DNA of 18,601 nt from Desulfobacterales bacterium (GCA_030601485.1 JAUVTO010000015.1:1-18601), one strand, 5' to 3'; counted from the stretch's first letter, positions 1-8,568 are shown. Made by a program: numbers and translations. The notes: generated from the sequence alone by a model not told the origin.

Positions 1-234
1 GATCAGTTTAAACTGCACGAAAACGATACCGGTTCTCCGGAAGTACAGGTCGGACTTTTGTCATACCGTATTTCTTATCTTACAGATCATTTAAAGGTTC
101 ATAAAAAGGACCATCATTCCAGAAGAGGTTTGTTGATTTTAGTGGGCAGACGGCGCAGGCTCTTGAATTATGTAAAAAATAAAGATGTAAAACGATACCG
201 GGCAATTATCGAAACTCTGGGTCTGAGAAGATAG
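1..234 (+). CDS. rpsO: 30S ribosomal protein S15, 3' part (5' end outside window)
   Basis: The open frame from base 1 encodes 77 residues ending in TAG. The translation carries the S15 hallmarks: a TGSPEVQVGLLSYRI stretch, then LTDHLKVHKKDHHSRRGLL, then a basic LVGRRRRLLNY segment and a C-terminal ETLGLR. Bacterial S15 is about 89 residues, so about 12 N-terminal residues lie upstream of the window. S15 binds 16S rRNA in the small-subunit platform. The next gene is pnp, and rpsO-pnp adjacency is one of the most conserved gene pairs in bacteria, which supports both calls. The 245 bases up to pnp hold no convincing terminator or promoter that I could find. Confidence 0.97.
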   Translation, partial: DQFKLHENDTGSPEVQVGLLSYRISYLTDHLKVHKKDHHSRRGLLILVGRRRRLLNYVKNKDVKRYRAIIETLGLRR

Positions 235-479
235 AGCACAAATGTTATGTGATCCCTATCCCGGGAGACAGCATAATACAGCCTAAGTTATTACATGCCT
301 GTATTGTTCGAATAAGCATAAGACATCCTCATAGAACCGTACCTGCATAAGGGCTTAATTTTTAATCTTTCCATCAGCAATTGAACGTTAGCTTTTGCTA
401 TTTAATCATCCGCCAAAAAAATTATGGCATTTGGCATGAAATTACAGGTTTGAAACTACTTTACTTTTAGGAGACAAAT

Positions 480-2564
480 ATGGAAACTTTACTCAAAACT
501 GAAATCGGTGGTAAAACACTGAGTATCGAAACCGGCAAAATCGCCAAACAGGCATCCGGTTCGGTTGTAGTTCAATATGGGAACACCATTGTACTTGTTG
601 CAGTGGTATCTTCTCAAAAAGAACGCACCATAGATTTTTTGCCGCTTACCGTTGAATATCAGGAAAAGGGGTATGCGGCGGGCCGAATACCCGGGAATTA
701 TTTCAGGCGCGAAATCGGCAGGCCCAGTGAAAAGGAGACCCTGACCGCCCGCCTTATAGACCGTCCCATCAGGCCGCTTTTCCCCAAAGAATACCGATGT
801 GAAACCCAGGTTATTGCAACCGTACTCTCCATGGACCAGGAAAATGATCCTGACATTCTGGCAATGATAGGGACATCTGCTGCTCTTGAAATATCGGACA
901 TTCCATTTGCGGGGCCCATTGCATGTGTTCGTGTGGGCCGGATAAACGGTCAATTCAAAATAAATCCCACCGTAGACGAATACGAAAATTTGGACATCAA
1001 CATCATTGTTGCCGGCTCAAAAACCGGTGTTGTAATGGTAGAAGGCGGTGGCAATATTGTTAGTGAATCTGATATGCTTGAAGCAATCTTTTTCGGCCAT
1101 AAGGCCATGCAGCCGCTTTTAGATATGCAAGTGAAACTAAAAGAAATCAACGGAGTGCCGAAACGGCCCTTTACCCCGCCCCAAAGAGATGATGCGCTGA
1201 TCGAAAAAATTGAACCACAGGCATCCCCACGGATATACGAAGCTTTGATGATACCTGAAAAAATTAAACGCAGCGCTGCACTTAGGATAATAAAATCAGA
1301 CACTTTTGAACAGCTCGGGGAAGACTATGTGGATCGCAGAGGCGAAGTAAACACTATATTAAATGACATACTCAAAAAAATCAGCAGAGACGTTATTCTT
1401 AAAGAGAGGCGTCGGATTGATAAAAGAAAATTTGATGAAATAAGGCCGATTACATGTGAGGTCGGCATATTGCCCAGACCCCACGGCAGTGCTCTTTTTA
1501 CACGTGGAGAAACCCAGGTGATATGTGTGCTGACCCTCGGGTCGGGTCGGGATGAGCAGCGTGTGGAGACGCTACTCGGTGAAGAACAGAGGCCCTTTAT
1601 GCTCCATTACAATTTTCCACCGTATTCGGTAGGAGAAGTCAGACGCATCGGTGGACCGAGCCGGAGAGATATCGGTCACGGCGGGCTGTCCACCAGGGCC
1701 ATAGAAAAAACCCTGCCGGACAAGGAAGAATTTGACTATACCATCCGCCTTGTTTCAGAAGTCTTGGAGTCCAACGGATCTTCATCCATGGGGACCGTAT
1801 GTTCGGGTACCCTGGCGCTAATGGACGGCGGCGTTCCAATCAAAGCTCCGGTTTCAGGTATTGCCATGGGGCTTGTAAAGGAAGGAGATGATGTGGTTGT
1901 CCTGTCGGATATTCTTGGGGATGAAGACCAGACCGGTGATATGGATTTTAAGGTTGCCGGCACAAAAGACGGCATAACCGCACTCCAGATGGATATAAAA
2001 ATTCATGAACTTTCCATGGAGATTATGGAAAAAGCCCTTGAACAGGCACGTGTGGGTCGGCTTCATATCCTTGACAGGATGTTAGAAGCTCTTAAGGAAC
2101 CTCGTGACCAAATTTCCCCTTATGCGCCGATAATTATTACCCTGAATATTAATCCTGACAAGATCCGTGAAGTCATCGGTCCCGGAGGAAAAATCATCAG
2201 GGCAATTCAAAATGAAACCGATACAAAACTTGAAATAGACGATCAGGGCGTGGTCAAAATTGCCGCTTTTTCCCAGGAAGAAGCAAATGCCGCCGTAAAG
2301 ATGATCGATGAAATCGTAATGGAACCCGAAGTGGGAGAAATTTATGAAGGGACGGTTGTAAAGATCATGGATTTTGGTGCGTTTGTCCAGATAATGCCTG
2401 GAACAGACGGCCTTGTGCACATCTCACAACTCGCCACCCGCCGTGTAAACAAAGTCTCTGATATTGTAAAGGAAGGAGATCGTATCAAAGTCAAGGTTCT
2501 TGAAATCAACAGGGACGGAAAAATCCGTTTGAGCCACAAAGCTGTCCTGGAAGAAGAGAAATAG
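480..2564 (+). CDS. pnp: Polyribonucleotide nucleotidyltransferase (PNPase)
   Basis: 694 residues, the normal family length. PNPase degrades RNA 3' to 5' by phosphorolysis as a trimer and is often part of the degradosome. In order: a first RNase PH-like domain (about 10-145), a helical linker, a second catalytic RNase PH domain (about 310-540, with PPYSVGEVRRIGGPSRR, the SSMGTVCSGTLALMDGG block and the acidic LGDEDQTGDMDFKVAGT segment), a KH domain with the GPGG loop at 567-570, and a C-terminal S1 domain (about 618-688, GTVVKIMDFGAFV and DGLVHIS). The ATG is preceded by an AGGAG about 8 bases upstream. The M16 peptidase gene starts 10 bases after the stop, so the two are probably co-transcribed. 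Confidence 0.98.
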   Translation: METLLKTEIGGKTLSIETGKIAKQASGSVVVQYGNTIVLVAVVSSQKERTIDFLPLTVEYQEKGYAAGRIPGNYFRREIGRPSEKETLTARLIDRPIRPLFPKEYRCETQVIATVLSMDQENDPDILAMIGTSAALEISDIPFAGPIACVRVGRINGQFKINPTVDEYENLDINIIVAGSKTGVVMVEGGGNIVSESDMLEAIFFGHKAMQPLLDMQVKLKEINGVPKRPFTPPQRDDALIEKIEPQASPRIYEALMIPEKIKRSAALRIIKSDTFEQLGEDYVDRRGEVNTILNDILKKISRDVILKERRRIDKRKFDEIRPITCEVGILPRPHGSALFTRGETQVICVLTLGSGRDEQRVETLLGEEQRPFMLHYNFPPYSVGEVRRIGGPSRRDIGHGGLSTRAIEKTLPDKEEFDYTIRLVSEVLESNGSSSMGTVCSGTLALMDGGVPIKAPVSGIAMGLVKEGDDVVVLSDILGDEDQTGDMDFKVAGTKDGITALQMDIKIHELSMEIMEKALEQARVGRLHILDRMLEALKEPRDQISPYAPIIITLNINPDKIREVIGPGGKIIRAIQNETDTKLEIDDQGVVKIAAFSQEEANAAVKMIDEIVMEPEVGEIYEGTVVKIMDFGAFVQIMPGTDGLVHISQLATRRVNKVSDIVKEGDRIKVKVLEINRDGKIRLSHKAVLEEEK

Positions 2565-2574
2565 GCCAAGAAAA

Positions 2575-3840
2575 ATGGAGCACGCCGTAAATAAAACCGC
2601 CCTCAATAACAGCATCAGGATTGTCAGTAAAAAAATGCCCCATGTTCATTCCGTATCGATGGGGGTATGGGTAAATGTCGGCGCCCGGGATGAATCGTCA
2701 TCTGAAAGCGGACTTTCCCATTTTATTGAACATATGATTTTTAAGGGTACAGAAAAACGGACCGCTTTTCAGATTGCCAAGGAATTTGATGCCATCGGGG
2801 GCCATACAAACGCTTTTACAAGTGCTGAAAATACGTGTTACCATGCAAAGGTCTTGGACACCCATCTGGAAACCATGATCGATATTCTTTCTGATATATT
2901 TTTAAACTCTGTGTTTGATGAAAAAGAGGTTGAAAATGAACGGGCGGTTATTTTTCAGGAAATCGGCATGGTGGAAGACAGTCCGGATGAATACATTCAT
3001 GTGCTTTCGGGAAGAAATTTCTGGGGGGATAATTCTCTGGGACGATCAGTTCTCGGCACTCGTGAAAACATTGCAGGTTTTAATTCCCATACCATTAAAG
3101 GATTTTTCCACAAGCTTTATCAGCCCGAGCGTATTGTCATTTCGGCTGCAGGCAACCTGGAGCACAACCGCTTGGTCGATCTTATCGGGCCGGTCTTTGA
3201 ATCAATTCGTCCGGGCAACAGCTTCCCCGAACGTATTACTCCCCAAGGGAACAGCATGGTTAACCTGCACCAGAGACAGTTGGAACAGGTTCATATCTGT
3301 CTGGGGACAAAGGGTATGTCAATAACCGACCCGAGACGGTATGCTTATTCGTTGATGAACACTATCCTCGGGGGAAACATGAGTTCAAGGCTGTTTCAGG
3401 AGATACGCGAAAAAAGAGGCCTGGCTTACTCTGTGTATTCTTTTATCTCATCTTATGTGGATACCGGCATATTTGGGGCCTATGCAGGCCTTAATCCTAA
3501 AAACGCCCGCAAAGCAACCGAACTGATTCTGAAAGAGATCTCCAGTCTTAAACAAACACGTGTTGATCCAAACGAACTGAAAGATGCCAAGGAGCACACA
3601 AAGGGAAGTCTCATGCTTGCATCAGAAAGCAACGACAACCAGATGGTGCGGCTGGCACAGAATGAAACTCATTTTGGACGCTATATCCCTTTGGAAGAGA
3701 TTGCAAATAATATCGAATCGGTTACCCAAGACGACATCCTTCATCTGGCTGAAAGCCTTTTTCAAAAAACACGGTTTGCACTGACCCTATTGGGACCGGT
3801 TATCCATGAGAATGATTTTAAAGATATTCTAACCCTCTGA
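2575..3840 (+). CDS. M16 family zinc metallopeptidase (processing-peptidase-like)
   Basis: 421 residues, matching the single-chain bacterial PqqL/YmxG/MPP-beta-like M16B group. The inverted zinc motif HFIEH is at 49-53 (H49 and H53 as ligands, E52 as general base), and a downstream glutamate in ENERAVIFQEI (E129) is at the spacing expected for the third ligand. The C-terminal half has the LFQEIREKRGLAYSVYS segment, typical of the second M16 domain that helps bind substrate. Substrates of these bacterial homologues are poorly defined; short peptides or processed precursors are likely. No signal peptide is seen, so it should be cytoplasmic. Shine-Dalgarno matching is weak, consistent with coupling to pnp 10 bases upstream. 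dut follows after 3 bases. Confidence 0.93.
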   Translation: MEHAVNKTALNNSIRIVSKKMPHVHSVSMGVWVNVGARDESSSESGLSHFIEHMIFKGTEKRTAFQIAKEFDAIGGHTNAFTSAENTCYHAKVLDTHLETMIDILSDIFLNSVFDEKEVENERAVIFQEIGMVEDSPDEYIHVLSGRNFWGDNSLGRSVLGTRENIAGFNSHTIKGFFHKLYQPERIVISAAGNLEHNRLVDLIGPVFESIRPGNSFPERITPQGNSMVNLHQRQLEQVHICLGTKGMSITDPRRYAYSLMNTILGGNMSSRLFQEIREKRGLAYSVYSFISSYVDTGIFGAYAGLNPKNARKATELILKEISSLKQTRVDPNELKDAKEHTKGSLMLASESNDNQMVRLAQNETHFGRYIPLEEIANNIESVTQDDILHLAESLFQKTRFALTLLGPVIHENDFKDILTL

Positions 3841-3843
3841 TTT

Positions 3844-4302
3844 ATGGACACTTCTCCCTGCATCAAATTTCTCCGTTTAAGACCGGAATCGGATTCGGAT
3901 ATACCCCTGCCTCGCTACATGACACCCAATGCCGCCGGTATGGACATATGTGCGGCCATAGAAACAGATATTATACTGGAAAAAGGTGCTGTTGCTTTGA
4001 TACCCACCGGTTTTGCAGTTGCTATCCCCACAGGATTTGAAATCCAGATTCGTCCAAGGAGCGGATTGGCTGTAAATCACGGTATTGGGATTATTAATTC
4101 CCCCGGTACCATTGATGCCGATTATCGCGGAGAAGTAAAGATTGCGGTAATAAACCTTGGAGAAAAGAATTATACATTTCATCGTGGCGACAGGATTGCC
4201 CAGATGGTCGTTAAAAAGGTTTATCAGGCCAAGTTAAAGATTGTGGAACAACTCGATGAAACCAATCGCAATAGTGGCGGATTCGGGCATACGGGGCGTT
4301 AA
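3844..4302 (+). CDS. dut: Deoxyuridine 5'-triphosphate nucleotidohydrolase (dUTPase)
   Basis: 152 residues, the size of the trimeric dUTPase family. It hydrolyses dUTP to dUMP and pyrophosphate, keeping uracil out of DNA and feeding thymidylate synthesis. All five family motifs are visible in order: AGMD (31-34), RPRSGLA (70-76), GTIDADYRGE (88-97, with the catalytic D91 and Y94 that packs on the sugar), GDRIAQM (115-121), and the flexible C-terminal arm RNSGGFGHTGR (142-152) that closes over the nucleotide. The start lies 3 bases after the M16 stop without a clear ribosome binding site, which suggests translational coupling. The stop is followed one base later by the start of the next gene. 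Confidence 0.97.
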   Translation: MDTSPCIKFLRLRPESDSDIPLPRYMTPNAAGMDICAAIETDIILEKGAVALIPTGFAVAIPTGFEIQIRPRSGLAVNHGIGIINSPGTIDADYRGEVKIAVINLGEKNYTFHRGDRIAQMVVKKVYQAKLKIVEQLDETNRNSGGFGHTGR

Positions 4303-4303
4303 G

Positions 4304-5122
4304 ATGAAGAAGCCTTGGTTTTCAGAGCAGTTGCAAGCTGGACTCGATTATAACCTCGAAATATGCATATTGGCAAGCGGAAGCAGGGGGAATGCCGTTT
4401 ATGTTTCCGGCGGTTCCACCTCAATACTTATCGATGCCGGCCTTTCAGGAATCGAGATTGAACGCCGCCTTAACTCAAAAGGGCTTCATCCTGAAGATCT
4501 TGACGCCATCCTTGTATCCCATGAGCATACCGACCATATCCAGGGAGTGGGTGTCCTTTCTCGCCGTTTTAACCTGCCGGTTTTTATTAGTTCTAAAACA
4601 GAAAAAGCCGCCGTTTCACAGCTTGGAAATGTCCGGGTGATCAAGAACTTTGAATGCGGCTCACCCTTTATGATAAATGACCTTTCAATACATCCTTTTT
4701 CCATATCCCATGATGCAGAGGATCCGTCCGGCTTTACCGTAAATCAGAACGGAACAAAAATCGGTATTGCAACAGATCTCGGCATTGCAACATCCATGGT
4801 AAAAGAGCATCTTAAAGGGTGTTCTTTGTTGATTCTGGAAGCCAATCATGATGAGGACATGCTTATAAACGGTCCCTATCCATGGCCGATAAAACAACGC
4901 ATCAAGAGCAGAACCGGGCACCTGTCCAATGAAGCATCGAAAAACCTTTTAAAGCAAGTGCAACATGACCGGCTAAAATATGTAATACTGGCCCATCTTA
5001 GCGAAACAAACAATACTCCCCAAAAAGCCCTAAGTGAAGTGGGCCGGGCAATGAGTCATTGCAATACACAACTTGATGTTGCAACTCAGGATGAATGCGG
5101 GGCGCTGCTACGTCTCAAATAG
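4304..5122 (+). CDS. MBL-fold metallohydrolase, WalJ/YycJ-like
   Basis: 272 residues from the ATG at 4304. The same frame opens earlier, at 4241 inside dut, but 4304 sits one base after the dut stop and fits the operon better. It is a metallo-beta-lactamase-fold protein: the LASGSRGN opening strand (23-30), the SHEHTDH metal motif (72-78), a GHLSNEAS segment and the closing LAHLSETNNTP. The last two are characteristic of the YycJ/WalJ subfamily, which includes DNA exonuclease-type activities linked to genome maintenance. Family members usually begin almost directly with the LASGS strand, so the first 20 or so residues are a small extension. It is the last gene of the rpsO-pnp-M16-dut block. 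Confidence 0.9.
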   Translation: MKKPWFSEQLQAGLDYNLEICILASGSRGNAVYVSGGSTSILIDAGLSGIEIERRLNSKGLHPEDLDAILVSHEHTDHIQGVGVLSRRFNLPVFISSKTEKAAVSQLGNVRVIKNFECGSPFMINDLSIHPFSISHDAEDPSGFTVNQNGTKIGIATDLGIATSMVKEHLKGCSLLILEANHDEDMLINGPYPWPIKQRIKSRTGHLSNEASKNLLKQVQHDRLKYVILAHLSETNNTPQKALSEVGRAMSHCNTQLDVATQDECGALLRLK

Positions 5123-5181
5123 TTTGGCACTAACATCATTTGAAATATCCTTTTCTTACCTAACCCGGATAAACTGGAAAA

Positions 5182-5306
5182 GTTACAAGTGAACTAAAGT
5201 TTGAAGTGAGCTAAAGTTAAGGAGTCGCTTTGCTCCGGCTTTTATACAAATTGGAAGTATTCCTTAACTTTAGGCACTTTAGCTCACTTTAGGCATTTCA
5301 CACTTA
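5182..5306 (-). repeat. Oriented inverted-repeat element, copy A
   Basis: Two imperfect complementary arms, about 5182-5225 and 5261-5306, flank a 35-base centre. Each arm is built from degenerate 10-11 base units around CTAAAGTG and ends inward in CTAAAGTTAAGGA. The centre has a small GC hairpin (GGAG/CTCC near 5220-5235) and an AT part containing CCAATTTG when read on the minus strand. Read as the reverse complement, it lines up along its whole length with copies B and C elsewhere in the window, so it is the same element inserted the other way round. It lies between two convergent 3' gene ends (MBL protein and ABC permease) and could fold into a long transcript stem. Confidence 0.8.
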
Positions 5307-5382
5307 ATTGGCTAAGCATTTTTTTGCCATAAAAAGCACAAAATTTACTACTAAGGAATTAAAAACGGCAAATTCATCTATT

Positions 5383-6975
5383 TTAAAGAATTCCCTTTGC
5401 TTTTAAAAATTCTTCTACCACCTCAGCTGTTCTTCTTTTTTTCCCATCCACCTCAAAGTTCAAACGTTGCATCGTAGCATTGTCAATGAGTCCTCCAAAA
5501 AGTGATAGAACATCACCAAGTTTCGGGTGGGTTTTCATGATTTCTTCTCTGATGACAGGGGCAGCATGGTATGGAGGGAAAAAATTCCGGTCATCTTTGA
5601 GCGGTTTTAAGTTATATGCTGCAATACGACCGTCAGTGGCAAAGGCACATATCACATCCACTTCCCCTTTGGCCATGGCTTCGTACATGAGTGCAGGATC
5701 AAAATCCCGGACCTCACCGAATTGCAAACCATAGATCTGGCGGAGTCCCGGATAACCATCCGGCCTCTCCGCAAATTCTGCCGTGAAGCCCGCCCGTAAC
5801 TCTATAGCAGTATTTCCAAGATCAGAGATCCGGTTCCATTCGTTCTTCTTTGCATCCGCTTCACGGACCGTAATAGCGTATGTATTGTTAAATCCGAAAG
5901 GCTTAAGCCATTGAGCATCAAAACGTTCATGGTAAGCCTTTTTTACATGGTTCAACGCCTCTTCGGGGTCGGAAATCACCGGATGTTTCAGAATCGCAGT
6001 CAATCCGGTCCCTGTGTACTCGGCATAAAGGTCGATCTCTCCATTGACAAGGGCGCCATGACAGATCATTGTACCGCCAAGATTAAAACGACGTTCCACA
6101 ATTAAATCGGTCTTTGTCTCAATCAGCTGAGCCATCATCTCCCCTAAAATGAGCTGTTCGGTAAAGTTTTTGGTTGCAATCCTGATAATTCTGTGACCTG
6201 TTTTCAATTGTGTTGCTGATTTGGAAATCCATCCGGGTTTTGTAAAGTAGGTAATGATACTGATTAGAACTAAAGCAACGGGTAACATAAAGGCCAGCCG
6301 TCGCATCAACGACTGAACCGATCCTTTTTTATCCCTTTTTCTTTCCGGTCGAAGACCCCACTCAAAAGCCCCGATGGAAAAGTCTACAACCAAGGCGAGC
6401 AGTGCAGCAGGAATTGCACCGAGAAGAATGAGCTTTATATTGGCTAAAGCCAGGCCACGATTAATGAACTGGCCCAGTCCGCCGGCTCCGATGAACGCCG
6501 AAAGGGTAGCGATACCCACCCCCACCACTGCCGCAGTTCGGATGCCGGCCACAATCACCGGCGCGGCCAAAGGTATTCTGACCATCATGAGCTGCTGGTA
6601 TTCTTGCATACCGATTCCTTGGGCAGCCTCCATTACCTCGGCGGAGACTTCCTCAAGTCCTGTAAGGGTGTTTCTGGCAATCGGCAGCAAAGCATAGAGG
6701 GTAAGGGCAATGAGAGCAGGTAGTACACCGATTTTTTTGAGTAGCGCTAACAAAAAGACCAGCATGGCCAGGCTTGGAATTGTCTGAAGAATACCAATGA
6801 CACCCATCAGTAGCCCTCGCAGATAGGTGGCTCGAAAAAGTAGAATACCAACAGGGATCCCAATGAACATGGCTGCCAGAGTAGAGCATCCTGTCAGCAT
6901 GAGATGTTCCCCGGTTCGAAGCCAGAGTTCCGGCAATCGTTCGACGACATACGCAACCATAGCATCTAAGCTCAT
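5383..6975 (-). CDS. Betaine/quaternary-amine-type ABC transporter, permease fused to substrate-binding domain
   Basis: 530 residues combining two OpuC-type parts. Residues 1-215 are a membrane permease with about five hydrophobic helices and the EAA loop (EVMEAAQGIGM, 113-123, followed by IPLAAP), which docks the ATPase. A further helix at about 227-244 leads to the external ligand-binding domain (about 262-530: IRIATKNFTEQLILGEMMAQ, then GEIDLYAEYTGTG). Such permease-binder fusions occur in osmoprotectant importers and in the EgtUBC-type ergothioneine importers, so glycine betaine, choline-like compounds, carnitine or ergothioneine are all possible. The betaine-demethylase-like genes nearby favour a trimethylammonium substrate taken up as food. 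It is the second gene of an operon, 13 bases after the ATPase stop. Confidence 0.9.
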   Translation of the reverse strand: MSLDAMVAYVVERLPELWLRTGEHLMLTGCSTLAAMFIGIPVGILLFRATYLRGLLMGVIGILQTIPSLAMLVFLLALLKKIGVLPALIALTLYALLPIARNTLTGLEEVSAEVMEAAQGIGMQEYQQLMMVRIPLAAPVIVAGIRTAAVVGVGIATLSAFIGAGGLGQFINRGLALANIKLILLGAIPAALLALVVDFSIGAFEWGLRPERKRDKKGSVQSLMRRLAFMLPVALVLISIITYFTKPGWISKSATQLKTGHRIIRIATKNFTEQLILGEMMAQLIETKTDLIVERRFNLGGTMICHGALVNGEIDLYAEYTGTGLTAILKHPVISDPEEALNHVKKAYHERFDAQWLKPFGFNNTYAITVREADAKKNEWNRISDLGNTAIELRAGFTAEFAERPDGYPGLRQIYGLQFGEVRDFDPALMYEAMAKGEVDVICAFATDGRIAAYNLKPLKDDRNFFPPYHAAPVIREEIMKTHPKLGDVLSLFGGLIDNATMQRLNFEVDGKKRRTAEVVEEFLKAKGIL

Positions 6976-6988
6976 ATGAAGTGCCCCT

Positions 6989-7732
6989 TTATGTCAAGGT
7001 GCCCGGCCGTTTTATCGCAAATAAATCTTGTACGAATTTGGTTGCCGGCATGTCCAATATATCCTTTTTCGTTCCGATCTGTTCCAGATTGCCCTCATGC
7101 AGAATTGCAATGCGGTCACCAATGAGGAGCGCTTCATGAAGGTCATGGGTCACAAAGACAATCGTCTTTTTAAGCTGGTTTTTCAAGGTTAATAATTGTT
7201 GCTGGAGTGCTTCACGGGTGAGGGCATCAAGAGCACCGAACGGCTCATCCATGAGTAAATAAGCAGGGTTTGCTGCAAGGGCGCGGGCAACGCCAACCCT
7301 TTGCTGCTGACCACCGGAGAGTTCATCGGGAAATCTTTCGGCAAAACTCTCGGCCGGGAGCCCGACAAGATTTAATAGTTCCTGCATGCGCTCACGCCTG
7401 GAACGGATTGACCATCCGAGAAGCCGCGGAACAATTTCAACATTTTGTTCAATGGTCATATGAGGAAACAGGCCGATTCCCTGAAAAACATAACCTATTT
7501 GACGACGCAAATCTACGGGGTTGTGGTCCATGACATCCTTCCCGCCAACCTTAATGACTCCTTTGGTAGGTTTGATCAGGCGATTGATCATCTTAAGGGT
7601 AGTGGTTTTACCGCAACCTGATGAGCCTAAAAGGACCAGAGTTTCACCCTTGTCAACGCTTAAAGAAAGGTCTTTGACCGCATAGGAGCGGCCACCGTCA
7701 AATGTTTTAGAAACATGCGTTAGTTTGATCAT
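6989..7732 (-). CDS. Betaine/quaternary-amine-type ABC transporter ATPase, CBS-less
   Basis: 247 residues. Walker A GSSGCGKTT (36-44), Q-loop Q84, signature LSGGQQQR (138-145), Walker B YLLMDEPFGALD (158-169) and switch H196 are all present, so it should be active. Sequence style (FDGGRSYAVKDLSLSV, MINRLIKPTKG) is that of the OpuCA/ProV/EgtV group. It stops soon after the nucleotide-binding domain and lacks the C-terminal tandem CBS domains that many OpuA/OpuC ATPases use to sense ionic strength. It partners with the permease-binder fusion immediately downstream. No strong Shine-Dalgarno precedes the ATG; the run before it is A-rich. It is transcribed divergently from the marR gene across a 143-base gap. 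Confidence 0.93.
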   Translation of the reverse strand: MIKLTHVSKTFDGGRSYAVKDLSLSVDKGETLVLLGSSGCGKTTTLKMINRLIKPTKGVIKVGGKDVMDHNPVDLRRQIGYVFQGIGLFPHMTIEQNVEIVPRLLGWSIRSRRERMQELLNLVGLPAESFAERFPDELSGGQQQRVGVARALAANPAYLLMDEPFGALDALTREALQQQLLTLKNQLKKTIVFVTHDLHEALLIGDRIAILHEGNLEQIGTKKDILDMPATKFVQDLFAIKRPGTLT

Positions 7733-7806
7733 GGTTTTTTTGATGGTTTTTCAGAAAAGCCGTCTGGATATGAATATTAAAAAAAGTTTAGAAAATAAAA
7801 ATTATA

Positions 7807-7835
7807 TTGATTTATTGATTTGTCTGAAGTAATAA
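7807..7835 (+). promoter_or_regulatory. Possible sigma70-type promoter for the marR gene
   Basis: TTGATT (7807-7812) and TAATAA (7830-7835) are separated by 17 bases in the AT-rich marR/ABC gap, about 40 bases before the marR start. Several similar AT-rich hexamers overlap here, so the exact choice is uncertain. The operator-like dyad begins on the -10 hexamer. Confidence 0.35.
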
Positions 7836-7856
7836 ATTATTTGAGCTAAAAAATTT
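7835..7856. promoter_or_regulatory. Operator-like dyad upstream of marR
   Basis: An imperfect 22-base dyad centred on GAGCTA, with outer AATT and AAAA/TTTT flanks (8 of 11 positions symmetric). Its core, AATTATTTGAGCTAAAAA, recurs with one change at 8476-8493 in front of the activator gene. MarR proteins commonly bind dyads of this size next to their own promoter, so this is a candidate site for the MarR protein encoded just downstream. The binding itself is an inference. Confidence 0.5.
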
Positions 7857-7875
7857 TTAACAGGAACAAAATAAA

Positions 7876-8367
7876 ATGTCAACTGACAGCAGCGGCAATC
7901 TAAATACTACAGACAAAAAATTTCCGTCTGACCACACCAAGCAGATCATTTTTTCGATCCGCAGACTCATTCAGGCGAGCGAGCTCTATACCAAAGAATT
8001 AAACAAAAAATATCAGGTAAGTGCAGCACAGCTCAACTGCATTTTAATACTTTATGAGTATGGCCCTTTACCTCCATCCAAAATCGCCAACCATATGATG
8101 GTTAAATCCAGCACAGTCACCGGAGTTGTCGACCGCTTGGAAAAGAAAGGTCTTGTGGAACGGATGCGAAACTCTCCGGATCGCCGCGTGATTACCATCC
8201 AACTCACCGAAGCCGGAAAGAATTTGGCCCAAAATGCCCCGCCCCCTATCCAGCAAAAGATCATTGATGGTTTGAAACAAACTGAAAACGCCAAGAAAGA
8301 ACAGATCGTGCGTTCTCTAAACATGCTTACCGGCATGCTTGATGTCCGGGATCTGGAGGTCAAGTAG
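7876..8367 (+). CDS. MarR family transcriptional regulator
   Basis: 163 residues, typical MarR size. After an N-terminal helix region (about 20-60) comes the winged helix-turn-helix at about 64-113: PPSKIANHMMVKSSTVTGVVDRLEKKGLV, followed by the wing with the conserved DRRVITIQLTEAG (D102, R103, R104). C-terminal helices provide the dimer interface. MarR proteins usually repress nearby genes until a small ligand binds. It lies head to head with the ABC importer and 201 bases before the methyltransferase cluster, and the same operator-like motif stands before itself and the cluster. It therefore probably controls uptake and demethylation together, perhaps sensing the amine substrate. RBS AGGA lies at about 7861-7866. 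The ligand is unknown. Confidence 0.9.
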   Translation: MSTDSSGNLNTTDKKFPSDHTKQIIFSIRRLIQASELYTKELNKKYQVSAAQLNCILILYEYGPLPPSKIANHMMVKSSTVTGVVDRLEKKGLVERMRNSPDRRVITIQLTEAGKNLAQNAPPPIQQKIIDGLKQTENAKKEQIVRSLNMLTGMLDVRDLEVK

Positions 8368-8475
8368 CACTTCAGCTTTTATCTTTTTCTTGATCGCTGA
8401 GAGCCTCAGCAAACAGCCCCTGTCCGGACATTTTCAAAAAAAGCCTTTACAAACAAAATTTTTTAATATTATTAT

Positions 8476-8503
8476 AATTGTTTGAGCTAAAAATATCTAT
8501 AAT
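8476..8503 (+). promoter_or_regulatory. Promoter region of the methyl-corrinoid cluster with operator-like motif
   Basis: AATTGTTTGAGCTAAAAA (8476-8493) is a near-copy of the motif upstream of marR, with one substitution in 18 bases. A consensus TATAAT (8498-8503) follows directly, so a protein bound at the motif would cover the -35 to -10 region. No good -35 hexamer is seen at 17 bases. The start of the activator gene is 65 bases downstream. Use of this promoter is inferred, not shown. Confidence 0.5.
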
Positions 8504-8568
8504 AATTTTATTTTTGTATAACATATCTTAACAGAAATAAAACCTTGCTGATACAAGGCGATCTTAAG

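Noticed and set aside
489..953. 154-codon antisense frame in pnp
   Set aside because: The composition is typical of a reversed coding frame, and pnp is certain on the other strand.
2915..3325. 136-codon frame inside the M16 peptidase gene
   Set aside because: It is a shifted frame of a gene with intact zinc motifs; there is no sign of a frameshift in the peptidase.
5182..5306. CRISPR-like array suggested by recurring CTAAAGTG units
   Set aside because: Units are contiguous 10-11 base degenerate repeats arranged as two complementary arms, with no spacers, leader or cas genes.
8396..8410. GCTGAG-AGC-CTCAGC hairpin after marR as terminator
   Set aside because: A perfect 6-bp stem, but with no T-run following on either strand; too weak to call.
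8545..8568. TTG start for the activation-domain protein
   Set aside because: The ATG at 8569 is a stronger start and the extra eight residues show no family similarity; kept only as an alternative.
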